Origin: Apostichopus japonicus
Lineage: Eukaryota; Echinodermata; Holothuroidea; Aspidochirotida; Stichopodidae
Length of the DNA stretch: 64,000 nt
Assembly: GCF_037975245.1 (NCBI RefSeq)
Contig: NC_092576.1
Span: forward strand, 30,296,611-30,360,610
Direction: 5' to 3'
In this document: in pieces, positions 21,335 through 31,468 of the stretch
Layout: every line of letters begins with the position of its first letter
Position numbering within the stretch: the first letter of the stretch is position 1
The notes under the pieces: generated by a model
Database searches by the model: none
What the model saw: the letters and a program-made list of their open reading frames with translations, nothing else
What the model was told of the DNA's origin: nothing
Made by a program: the position numbers and the translations under genes

Positions 21335-22562
21335 TAACTTGCGGCTCACTTGACTCATAGTCGTTTTCTTGCCAAGGTTAATGCGGTACGCGTACCTGGT
21401 TATTGTTCATGGGTATAGGCCAGTACACTGAATTGTAGTGTTAGAGCTACCAACGTGTGCAACCAAATTCAGAAAAGCGGTATGGCCCTTAAAAACGTTA
21501 TCTTTGATGGAAAATCCTAAGGTGATTGGTTCTATCAGGCTGTTTCAATAGTATACAGGCTCTGTCATATGCAAGCTCGTCGACTTGTGTCGTCACGACT
21601 TATTAGACTAACACTAACAGCTAGGCTAGTTGTCCTACACTAAAAAGGTAGACCTAGGATAACCTAGGCTTAATTCAGTCAACGACTATTACTGTTGTAA
21701 GTGTAAGGCCTAGACAGGGTTTAAATTAATAGAACTAAGTTTGTAGTAGCATGATAGATGTAGGACAGGCATTGCAAACACAATTCAACTTAGGCCTGTG
21801 GAAATTGAACTTTGAGGTGCTGTTAATCATTATAACCGTGTCTCAGAGCTTCTCGGATTGTTTAACTTGAGCTAGGCCTAGGCCTGTGTCACAAATCCTT
21901 TCAAAAGGCTAGGCCTATCTAGTGGCTACTGGCAATAGAATAGGAGAGAAAAATGCTTGGATGTACCTGTAAACTATACTATTGATCACCAAGATTGTGT
22001 TATGACAAGGCTAACTATTCAGCCACAACTAATATATTGTAGCCTTAGTCCTGCTACATCTTCGTCCTTTATAACTGTATGGTGTTATGTAGGCATAGGG
22101 GCCATCCTCTGTGAGGGGCTAACTTTTGCTTCAAACAAAGGTACATTTGTTATTGTTGCAACAATGTACAAGTTTCCATATATCGATATCAAAAACAAAG
22201 TCACTTTTATTGCAAAGGATATTGCGATATGTATCATCAATACTGGCACCCAAGGCACAATGGATAGGATAGACTTGTTTGACGTAACTGAGAAAATTGA
22301 AGAAACTTTTTTGTTTTGATTCCTGTTAATGCAAGGGGTATGGTAGTTAAATTTCTTAGTATATGCTCTGTCTTTTCTACATGAAATCAGTTTCATTCAT
22401 GACACGATGTCATCTTTAAACATTTCTTGGAACAAGTTTGTGACTCAGTTCCATAACATTTTCATAAGACAGTGTTGAACATATTTGGTCTAAGAGAGTA
22501 CTGAATCATACAACAGAAGTTATGGAGAATGATATAGACAGTTTTTTTTGACACTAACTGTG
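21335..22562. other. Non-coding stretch upstream of MASTL exons
   Basis: Contains taggcctag-type words and no supported exon. A 120-codon open frame (21957-22319) overlaps a frame of similar length on the other strand and shows no known domain. The MASTL first exon and promoter should lie in or left of this region, but I could not identify them with confidence. Confidence 0.4.
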
Positions 22563-22570
22563 GAAAAACC

Positions 22571-22925
22571 AAGGGCGTAGGAACCGGGGGGCGCCAGCCC
22601 CCCAGTGAAAAATATGGGGGGGCTGAAGTATCGTTCCGCCCCCCCGCTCCGCAAGTCAGAAAACCCCTTTTTCATTTCCAAATGAGAAAAAAAATCTCAT
22701 TTGAAGCACCAAATTGCATCTAAGGCCAGGTGAAAATGCAAAATTCTTTACAAAATGGAGTGGGTGTTGAAGTGTGCTATATTGCACCAAATTGCATCTG
22801 AGGCCACCTGGAAATGCAAAAAAATTCCAAAGGGGAGGGGGACACTCCCTCCCCTTAGACCCCTCCCCCAGGCCGGCCATCAGTCTTCAGCCCCCCCACT
22901 CAAAAGTACCTTCCTACGCCACTGA
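22571..22925 (-). mobile_element. hAT-like MITE, copy 1
   Basis: A 355-bp element with ends of the form ggcgtaggaa ... ttcctacgcc, flanked by gaaaaacc (22563-22570) and gaaaaaca (22926-22933), 7 of 8 identical, consistent with an 8-bp hAT-type duplication. The interior has C/G runs and two related segments with caaattgcatct. It has no coding capacity. It is the reverse complement of the copy at 24549-24905. Confidence 0.75.
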
Positions 22926-23284
22926 GAAAAACAGTTACACATCAATTTGGTGGGGAATTTGATCGTTCATTATGAAATAAGATAAAAGAAACCAGAAATT
23001 ATACAATGGCTTCTATCCATAAACTTTGCATGAAATGGCAGAAGTGGTAAATTAATATTTTTGGGGCCCTTTTTTTAAACTATATCGTACGCTAAATTTC
23101 ATATCGATATATTTTAACGATATCGTAATATCATTGCAACACTAATGTACATGGAAGTACAGTAGCCTAAATTTTACAATTTTTTTTGACAAAACAGCTA
23201 TGATACAGACTTTTGAAAATGTTTAGACAAATAAAGGTGCTGTTGACAGTTGTGGTAAGTAGTATTTGTTGACGTTACAGCGAC

Positions 23285-23355
23285 TGAAATAAAACTTTTA
23301 AGACTGCACTGGGGTTTGCCCAAATGAGTTCATGTAGTCAGTTTGAGAGAGTGAT
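23285..23355. repeat. Dispersed repeat, also present at 35393-35460
   Basis: The segment with acttttaagactgcactggggtttgcccaaatgagttcatgtagt-type sequence recurs in the same orientation at 35393-35460 with few differences. It is a short fragment of an unidentified interspersed repeat, here just upstream of the first MASTL exon found. Confidence 0.7.
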
Positions 23356-23743
23356 GTCCAGTTTGATTACTGACCCTATCCCCACCCCCCCCCCTCCAAT
23401 CCCTCCAATCCTCACTCGTCTCAATGTTCTCACTGATCTAATTATCAGTTATGGTTAAAAACCACAAGATCTGAAGACTCAATTTCTTCTTGCCATCCTA
23501 GCATACTGTATCACTGTTATGATTTAATTTGGGGAACACAGGTGAACCCTTCCTCCCCCCCTCCACATCACCCACCCACATCCCCTTTGGCTGTCTTGAT
23601 TAATGAGTAGTGATTATGACAACCAAATGAGAAGATATATAAGAGAACATCACTGCAAGAAACTTCTCAAGAAAATTGAAAAAGAAATGAGAAGTTATCA
23701 AACTGTTTGCTAACTTTGTTTTTTTTTTGTTGTTGCTTTTCAG

Positions 23744-23799
23744 CCCCCAAGTATTGAAGACTTCACGATTCTGAAACCAATAAGTCGAGGGGCGTTCGG
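23744..23799 (+). CDS. MASTL: MASTL exon: start of kinase domain, glycine loop
   Basis: After acceptor gcttttcag the exon reads PPSIEDFTILKPISRGAFG and ends in phase 2 at donor gg|gtatgt. The join to 24951 restores G-K-V, giving the glycine-rich loop ISRGAFGKV as in other Greatwall kinases. The preceding exon with the start Met is not identified. Confidence 0.93.
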
Positions 23800-24548
23800 G
23801 TATGTTTGGATCACTCTGTGACTAGTGTGAAAGCTAACTTTACGTGTGTACTGAGTGTTTGTTACATTTAAATGATTAGAAACATCAGTACTAACAAGAT
23901 CTACAATAAAATTCTCTTTCTCCAACGTTTCCCAATATTCCATCTTATTAGGTCAATGAAAAGGGCTTTTTTTTATTGTGTCTTTTTTTGGAGGGATAAA
24001 AAGTAGGCCGTGAATTTAGAGATCTTTAAGAACATGGAATAGGTTCCAAATGCAAGAATTATGCAAAAGAAGAAAAATTGGGGAATACATTTGGTAACAA
24101 TGATTTTTACAGTCAAAACATTACAGTCACAGTGGTCCTACAGCTTCCCATACAAAACCAAAACCACAAATTAAGCGTTCCAGACAGTCTGACTTCAAGA
24201 ACCGCTTGTCACAGAGGGGCCCTTCCACTAAATATAACTTGATATAACCCATGGTATGTTAAGAAATGACGAGTTAAGAAGCTATAAAACCACTGCACAT
24301 TTCAGTTCAATGCTGAACTATTCCCTATTTATTAGGCCATTCATCGTTCTTGAACAATACTACATGAAAACCCAAACAGGACAATTTGAAGGGTACATGC
24401 AACATAAGTCGAAGAATGCTGCCCCCTTTAACCGATCATTGACAGCCGTAAACTGAAGATAGCAGCAGCATCTACCAGTCTGTGACCTGGTTTCAATGGT
24501 GCTACAGACATCCCTTGGAGATCTGTTGTAGACTAACTGCTTTGAACC

Positions 24549-24905
24549 AATGGCGTAGGAAGGTACTTTTGAGTGGGGGGGGGCTGAAGACTTATGGCCG
24601 GCCTGGGGGAGGGAGGTGGGGGTGTCCCCCTACCCTTTGGAATTTTTTGCATTTCCAGGTGGCCTCAGATGCAATTTGGTGCAATATAGCACACTTCAAC
24701 TCCCACTCCATTTTGTAAAGAATTTTGCATTTTCACCTGGCCTTAAATGCAATTTGGTGCTCCAAATGAGATTTTTTTCTCATTTGGAAATGAAAAAGGG
24801 GTTTTCTGACTTGTGGAGCGGGGGGCGGAATGATACTTCCGCCCCCCCCCATATTTTTCACGGGGGGGGGCTGGCGCCCCTAGCCCCCCCGGTTCCTACG
24901 CCCTT
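24549..24905 (+). mobile_element. hAT-like MITE, copy 2
   Basis: An inverted copy of the element at 22571-22925, with ends ggcgtaggaa ... ttcctacgcc. It is flanked by perfect gctttgaacc repeats at 24539-24548 and 24906-24915 (an 8-bp duplication plus two chance matches, or 10 bp). It lies in the intron 45 bp upstream of the next MASTL exon. The open frames across it are artefacts. Confidence 0.85.
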
Positions 24906-24950
24906 GCTTTGAACCTCTAACATGCTCTTACTTTCTCTTTCATTCTGTAG

Positions 24951-25140
24951 GAAGGTCTTTCTTGGCAGGAAAAATGGCAAAGAACAGCTGTTTGCTATTA
25001 AAGTTATGCAGAAGTCAGAGATGGTCAACAAGAACATGGCCTCCCAGATACAAGTAGAGAGAGATGCTCTAGCCATGGCCAAGAGTCCCTTTGTGGTTCA
25101 TCTGTTTTATTCCATCCAATCAACTCATTTTGTTTACTTA
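24951..25140 (+). CDS. MASTL: MASTL exon: N-lobe with catalytic Lys and alpha-C
   Basis: Acceptor cattctgtag, donor gtaagt, phases 2 to 0. It encodes [18 protein letters not shown] (the ATP-binding Lys in AIK), then a helix-C region with [15 protein letters not shown] and [11 protein letters not shown]. The alpha-C Glu is in QVERD. The only unusual context is the MITE directly upstream, which leaves a 45-bp stretch with a good polypyrimidine tract. Confidence 0.95.
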
Positions 25141-26115
25141 GTAAGTAATCGATAACAAATATTTCCCAGCTTAAAGTCAGCAGGGACTGTTTGCACTAGT
25201 ACAGGTCTAGTCGGTGTCATGTGAGTATGTAACTTTGGAAGGATAGGATAGAGCATTCGCTCTCCCCCCACCCCTAGGCTTAAATTTCTAACTAGAAATG
25301 CACAAATGTTTTTAAAAGTAAGTGCACACTGGAAAAGTTACTGGGAATGAAAAATGTTTTGGTTTGGGAAATGTATTGTGACTCTGACTTCCTGCACTCC
25401 CTGCAAAGAATGGATATATAGAAATGCCCACCTACTGTACCTAGGGATATATAGAGATTTCCACCTACAAAGTGATGGATAGATAAGTTTGTTCAATGCA
25501 AGGATTGTAAGTTTAATGCTCAGATTTTTGTAGTAATAATATATCGATGAGAGAAATGACATAAGAAACCTACCACAGACCCCAACATTTACACATTATT
25601 ATAATGGTTGTGATGTCACAGATTCACATTGTCCAGACAGTCCAAATTATTACTAGAGGGCTCTTTCACTTGGTACTGTTGCCAAACCCCCCAGAAAAGC
25701 TTTTACAGTGTGACCCATATTTGGAACCCTTTGCTAACTTTAAATGTTGTGTCCCTATACTTGTAGTATCGCCATCTATAACAGAGCTTTAAGTGAAGTG
25801 TGAATTCACAATAACATGAAGAGAATTATTGGTACTCAAAACCATTGAGCCAAACACTCACTCCCCCCTCCATTACTGACTCCATATATGTCAGTCAACT
25901 TTTGGCATAGAGAACGGATCTAAAAGGTACAAGTATTTAAACAATGTGAGGAGTTTGGAATGACCATAATCTGCTTGGGAGTGTTTTTTAAATCTCTTGA
26001 GGCTGTCATATATATTTGCATTTTCAGTTTGAAGAAAATATTGTGACTTCTCTTTTCAAGCCTTTTCTGTTTCATCGTCCCTTTAAATGATCTTTCTTTA
26101 AAGCCCATTTCTGAT

Positions 26116-26311
26116 TTGATTATCCCCTCAGATTATCTGTTTCCGAATCCCTTCCCTGATGTGATTATACCTTCAGATTATCTGTTTCCTAAGCCCTTCC
26201 TTGATTTGATTATCCCTTCAGATTATCTGTTTCCTAAGCCCTTTCCTGATTTGATTATCCCTTCAGATTATCTGTTTCCTAAGCCCTTTCCTGATTTGAT
26301 TATCCCTTCAG
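26116..26311 (+). repeat. 45-bp tandem array carrying five copies of the splice acceptor
   Basis: Units repeat ctgatttgattatcccttcag followed by attatctgtttcctaagcc at exactly 45-bp spacing; the acceptor AG ends at 26131, 26176, 26221, 26266 and 26311. The last copy runs into the MASTL exon (attatggag). From each of the four upstream acceptors the kinase frame reads IICF and reaches a TGA within about 11 codons, so their use would truncate the protein. Confidence 0.9.
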
Positions 26312-26451
26312 ATTATGGAGTACATGGTGGGAGGTGACTTGAAGTCTCTGTTACACTTGTTTGGTTTTCTGGACAATGACGTTGCATTGATCTACACAGC
26401 GGAAGTGGTGCTAGCGCTGGAGTACCTCCATGACAGAGGCATCATACACAG
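26312..26451 (+). CDS. MASTL: MASTL exon: hinge to catalytic loop
   Basis: Begins [20 protein letters not shown] (hinge and helix D) and continues through [23 protein letters not shown], ending in the first two bases of Arg at donor cacag|gtatgt. Joining to 27170 completes HRDLKPDN. The end given is the first of many equivalent donors: the last 36 codon bases and the donor are repeated in tandem to about 27000, so the true end in transcripts may vary in steps of 42 bases. Confidence 0.9.
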
Positions 26452-27000
26452 GTATGTACTAGAGTACCTCTATGACAGAGGCATCATACACAGGTATGTA
26501 CTGGAGTACCTCCATGACAGAGGCATCATACACAGGTTTGTACTAGAGTACCTCCATGACAGAGGCATCATACACAGGTTTGTACTAGAGTACCTCCATG
26601 ATAGAGGCATCATACACAGGTATGTACTGGAGTTCCTCCATGACAGAGGCATCATACACAGGTATGTACTGGAGTTCCTCCATGACAGAGGCATCATACA
26701 CAGGTTTGTACTAGAGTACCTCCATGACAGAGGCATCATGCACAGGTATGTACTGGAGTACCTCCATGACAGAGGCATCATACACAGGTTTGTACTAGAG
26801 TACCTCCATGACAGAGGCATCATACACAGGTATGTACTGGAGTTCCTCCATGACAGAGGCATCATACACAGGTTTGTACTAGAGTACCTCCATGACAGAG
26901 GCATCATACACAAGTATGTACTGGAGTACCTCCATGACAGAGGCATCATACACAGGTATGTACTAGAGTACCTCTATGATAGAGGCATCATACATGGTTA
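26416..27000 (+). repeat. 42-bp tandem array of exon end plus splice donor, 14 copies
   Basis: The unit encodes [14 protein letters not shown] (14 codons) with the donor cacag|gtatgt or cacag|gtttgt inside. Thirteen copies keep a GT at the donor position (copy 12 has cacaa|gt) and the last copy is degraded (catg|gttaca). The frame stays open through the whole array, and splicing from any of the well-kept donors to 27170 restores HRDLKPDN. A further partial copy lies at about 27050-27078. Substitutions between copies are mostly Y/F, Y/H and synonymous changes, so it is a recent expansion. Confidence 0.95.
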
Positions 27001-27169
27001 CATCCTTGACTGTAGTCGGCCACTGTGGAGGTACTGTTCATGGTGCTGTTAGTACCTCCATGACTGAGGCATCATACACAGCATGTGTATAGTATGTGTA
27101 TTTTATGTGCATGCATATATGTTATGTAATAATCTACATTATGATTATTATTGTTTTTGTTTGGAGCAG

Positions 27170-27258
27170 AGATCTTAAACCTGACAATATGCTGGTTGGG
27201 AAGGATGGCCATCTGAAACTGACAGACTTTGGGTTGTCCAAGGTGGATTTAGATCATG
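27170..27258 (+). CDS. MASTL: MASTL exon: catalytic loop and DFG
   Basis: Acceptor ttggagcag, donor catg|gtaaga. It encodes (R)[19 protein letters not shown] followed by [10 protein letters not shown], with the catalytic Asp, the Asn of the DN pair and the DFG Asp. It ends in phase 1 and joins to 29072 (E-L-G-P). Confidence 0.95.
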
Positions 27259-27390
27259 GTAAGAAATCCAATTCTTTTTATTTTGTTTTTCACAGAATTG
27301 TTTTGAAGCAAAATAGGAAATAATTTAGTGGTGTAATCGTTATTGGCAGAAAGTAATATAGATTATATTAAAGGATTAATGCTGTAAATT

Positions 27391-27465
27391 GGACTGGCCA
27401 CACAGGTGGGGTGGGGAGCCCGGTAAAATTATACAGCCCATTTTCACAGTAGTTAATAGAATACA
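27391..27465 (+). mobile_element. Fragment of hAT element left end
   Basis: Sequence from ggactggccacacagg to atagaatacatt matches the left end of the hAT remnant at 27985-28862 (28003-28100) with about 34 bp missing. It has no target duplications of its own, so it is either a partial second copy or a local duplication. Confidence 0.7.
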
Positions 27466-27984
27466 TTGCTAATTTTAGAATGATATTACAGTGACTGAGC
27501 TTTGTATGGTTTGGTTTAATGTCTGTTCAATTCTATGAAACATGAAACAAAATACGTTATGAAAGCAGCAGCAACAGCACATGGATGTTGTTTTCAATGT
27601 TTAGAGTTTGCATTGTCCAAAAATTTGAATAGATTTTGTTTTATGTAGAGCTGCAACTGCAGTGAGGATGGATGAGGGGTTTTTTACCTCCCTCTATTTG
27701 AGAAGGCGGTCAGATGCAAAGGTGCACACTCATCCGTCCGATGGTGGGGAAGTTAAATGACAGTTCCAGGGAACAGCAGTGGTGGAACAGTGACAACCCT
27801 CCAAGTCTCGTCTTGTAATTCTTGTAATTATCTGAACACTGGCCATTCTTGTACTCTCGTAATTTATCGACATTCGTCAAGACCAGAACGCTGACCACAA
27901 GCAGGTGTTCGTCCACGAATCATCACGTGTAAAGGGTTTCAATGAGCTTCTGTGGGCTTCCTAACCCTTGGGATTAACTATGTG

Positions 27985-28862
27985 CAGTGGCGGACTGGCC
28001 ACACAGGCATTTGGGCAATGCCCGGTGGCCCGATGGGCCGGTGGGGTGGGGAGCCCGGTAAAATTATACAGCCCATTTTCACAGTAGTTAATAGAATACA
28101 GACGGGCTGTGTAGAAATATATATTATAACTGTGGGAATCAGTCATGTAAAGACTGTCCTCTCTGCTGCTACAAGGTGCTCCTCAAGTTGAACCTTTTCA
28201 CCGATGCTCACAAGAGCATTGAGCTTGCTTACAAGCTGCTGGTTACGCTACCTGTGTCACAAGTGGCATGTGAATGTTCTTTCTCTGCCTTGAAGAGACT
28301 CAAAAACCGTTTGAAGAAGTACAATAACACAAGAACATATTGAGGCGTTCATGTTGATGTCTGTGGAAAAAAGGATCTTGGCCAAACTTGACACTAAAAA
28401 TATCATTGATGGTGTGGCTGCCAGAAGCAGCGAACTGCGTAGGCTCCTAATCTTGTAGACATGACATGTGCTCATGTTATTGAAGATATATATTTAAGTG
28501 GATTTTGATGAGGTTTTTTCAAGCATGTTGTCACAAAATGCTTGAAAAACTAATTAAAATCCAGTCTAAACCATATATTTTTGCCTATTTTGGTTTACAT
28601 TTTTTAACTTTCCTCAGTTTAATCAAGTGTTGCTTCTGGAAATTATATTTGGGTCTTTTTTAAAGGAATATTGTAACCTACAAAATTGAGAAATATAGCA
28701 CCATTTTGCATCTAAGCATTCCTTAACTTCAAAAAATTCTCAATGGGGAGGGGGATACCCCCTCTACTAGGACAGCTATCACTATTAAGTAACAAATCAA
28801 TGAATAATGGGCCGGTCTAGGTGAAAATGCCCGGGCCGGTTGTAAGACCCAGTCCGCCCCTG
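27985..28862 (+). mobile_element. Internally deleted hAT transposon with 8-bp target duplication
   Basis: Terminal repeats cagtggcggactgg (27985) and ccagtccgcccctg (to 28862), flanked by actatgtg (27977-27984) and actatgta (28863-28870), 7 of 8 identical. Only the end of a transposase remains inside. It lies in a MASTL intron in the sense direction. Confidence 0.85.
28180..28458 (+). pseudogene. hAT transposase C-terminal dimerisation domain, frameshifted
   Basis: Reads IELAYKLLVTLPVSQVACE, CSFSALKRLKNRLKK, then after a frameshift near 28322 continues with TQEHIEAFMLMSVEKRIL, NIIDGVAARS and a stop at 28456-28458. This is the typical hAT C-terminal (hATC) pattern: LLTLPVS-x-x-x-CERSFS-x-LK-x-x-K. 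The N-terminal zinc finger and the catalytic core are deleted, so the copy is not autonomous. Confidence 0.85.
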
Positions 28863-29071
28863 ACTATGTACACCTTAATGATCAAACACCAACCATCTGT
28901 CTAGACCTTGTATGACCTGTAACAACACGATCATTTTAAATTTCAAGACGAACCACATATTATAATATGTTAAGTTACTACTTTAGTCTACCAGTTGAGC
29001 AGGGATGTCACTGCCTGTGGTACAAGTTTCTCATTCTCTCTCTTTCTCTCCCCATCTGTCTCCCCCTCTAG

Positions 29072-29184
29072 AGCTTGGACCGGGCGACCTGAAACAGACA
29101 CCGATTGTGAGGCGGTCAACGAACAATGTCCAGATTTACTCCCGTACACCTGGACAAGTGCTGTCCTTGACATCAAAGTTGTTT
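29072..29184 (+). CDS. MASTL: MASTL exon: start of NCMR, Cdk-type TP sites
   Basis: Acceptor ccccctctag, donor ttt|gtgagt. It encodes ELGPGDLKQTPIVRRSTNN then VQIYSRTPGQVLSLTSKLF. The YSRTPGQVLSL segment is a highly conserved Greatwall motif, and the KQTP and SRTP sites sit where Cdk1-phosphorylated TP sites lie in the vertebrate kinase. Phase 1 to 0. Confidence 0.95.
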
Positions 29185-29369
29185 GTGAGTTTATTGAAGA
29201 CTATGCTGTTATCATTACAAGAAACTCAGTCATGTAGAAGGAACTCCTGTTACATAAACTTCTCTAAAGGGATTACAGATAGTGGCTGAGATATGTGTAG
29301 TATTTGTACAGTACAGAAAATACCCATTAGACAGTAGATTGGTCAGCAACCTGTAACAGAGATCGTAAA

Positions 29370-30195
29370 TAGTAATATCTAGTAATACATATTCTACATA
29401 GTGTTATAGTCTACATACAGTAGTCTGCATAGTATTATCTAGTAATACATAGTCTACATAGTGATATAGTCTACATAGTCCACATAGTAATATCTAGTAA
29501 TATATAGTCTACAAAATGATATAGTCTACATAGTCCACATAGTAATATCTAGTAATACATAGTCTACAAAATGATATAGTCTACATAGTCCACATAGTAA
29601 TATCTAGTAATACATAGTCAACATAGTGATATAGTCTACATAGTTATATTTAGTAATACATAGTCTACATAGTGATATAGTCTACATAGTAATATCTAGT
29701 AATACATAGTCTACATAGTGATATAGTCTACATAGTCCACATAGTAATATCTAGTAATATATAGTCTACAAAATGATATAGTCTACATAGTCCACATAGT
29801 AATATCTAGTAATACATAGTCTACAAAATGATATAGTCTACATAGTCCACATAGTAATATCTAGTAATACATAGTCAACATAGTGATATAGTCTACATAG
29901 TTATATTTAGTAATACATAGTCTACATAGTGATATAGTCTACATAGTAATATCTAGTAATACATAGTCTACATAGTGATATAGTCTACATATTCTACACA
30001 GTAATATCTAGTATTACATATTCTATATCATGATATAGTCTACATAGTAGTATCTAGTAATACATAGTCTACATAGTGATATAGTCTACATAGTAATATC
30101 AAGTACAGTAATACATAGTCTGCATAGTAATATCAAGTAATGCATAGTCTACATAGTGATATCTAGTAATACATAGTCTACATAGTCTACATTCT
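29370..30195. repeat. Intronic tandem array, ~55-bp variable units in a ~258-bp higher-order repeat
   Basis: Built from words tctacatagtgatatagtctacatag and taatatctagtaatacatag. The block from about 29459 recurs almost unchanged from about 29718, giving a higher-order period near 258 bp. AT-rich, no coding content. Confidence 0.85.
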
Positions 30196-31468
30196 ATCGG
30201 TTTCATGTTTGTGTCATCCAAGATTCGTCAGCCGTTCTATTAAAATCGGAATTCGTTTTGTGGAATTTTTTAGGCCTACACCAAAATCAACTTCATGACG
30301 CGAGTTCAGCCTTGAATGAATATACGCAAAACAGTTTAGTGTATAGTCAAGGCTTCATAATTGACGCACCCCCGTAATTGACGCACCTTCAATAATTACT
30401 AGCAACGATACAGCAGGCCACCTAAACTTTTGCAGTCAAGCAGAATTACATATTTCATGAGTTTGAATCCATTTCAGCTATTTGATGATCAAATTGTGGA
30501 ATTTTTAAGCTTTTAACACCCTTCCCCCCGGTTTTGTACATTTTTTGGGCATTTGGAAATCTTTCACCCGAAAAATAAACCAACATTTCCTCAATATCAT
30601 GGACAACCCTACTCTCTGGGACCTGATCTGTCTAAGCTTAGAGGCTCAAAGCATAGCAAACAGCATCTAAAGTCAATGGATGTATACTAAAACCTTCACT
30701 ACAGTTAGCGTATCGACGAATGTGTCAATTTAGGGGTATGCAAGAACTTGACACGGCAGACATTTTGTGGTCAAGTTCTGCTCAATTGTACGTTGCATAT
30801 ACACAGAACAATAAATATATTGAGATCATTACATTTCTGAGGAACCACACATACTGTGAAAAACACATACAGTTGAGTGATTTTTCCTTGATAGAATTCG
30901 TTGATCAAATCCTTAAGTGCATCAATTATGAGCCCACCATGCTACAGTATGATGTATTTCCGTCACTGCACTGTAATACAAATAGGCCTATATCGCATGT
31001 GTGATGTACCCCTGTACAAAACTTTCACTGTGCGATGTTATCAATTAATGCCTTCACAGAAATCTTCGATCAAAGTAGATCATACAATACTAGTGTGCTC
31101 ATTATGTCGAAACCAATTCCAAACACATCTACATATATTTACAAAAAGCTGCGGGTAAGTTTGAACGGGTATATCTTCGTTGCAACGAATGGATGCAGAC
31201 ATTTTGATAACCTCGAAGTGAAGGTTTCTATTGTTATGACGTAACTTTTCCGAACAATCATGAGCGACTATTTATACACAATTGAGAACCTGTTTGGGAA
31301 AAAAAAATTTGTGCCCTGGCCGACTAATGGTTTTGCACCCTTCCAGACATCAACCCCTTTAATACCTTCAGTAACTTGGAATTGTAACAATTGTCATTAA
31401 ATGTGGAGAACGGGTCATTGGATTCAGGTCTACGTTTCATATCGTATTCACTTTATTGTCACTTTCAG
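30196..31468. other. MASTL intron, no feature identified
   Basis: Unique-looking AT-rich sequence. A 94-codon frame at 30720-31004 shows no known domain. The words gtaattgacgcaccccc and gtaattgacgcacc repeat close together near 30360-30390. No element boundaries seen. Confidence 0.5.

Noticed and set aside
21507-21521. Possible first MASTL exon atggaaaatcctaag|gtgatt (MENPK)
   Set aside because: Phase would fit the next exon, but five codons and a weak donor are too little evidence, and a 2.2-kb gap gives many such chance matches.
26470-26949. 159-codon minus-strand frame ([10 protein letters not shown] repeats)
   Set aside because: Antisense shadow of the 42-bp exon/donor array.
30720-31244. 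Overlapping plus-strand frames of 69-94 codons
   Set aside because: No recognisable domain, no splice sites in phase with MASTL, three frames open at once.
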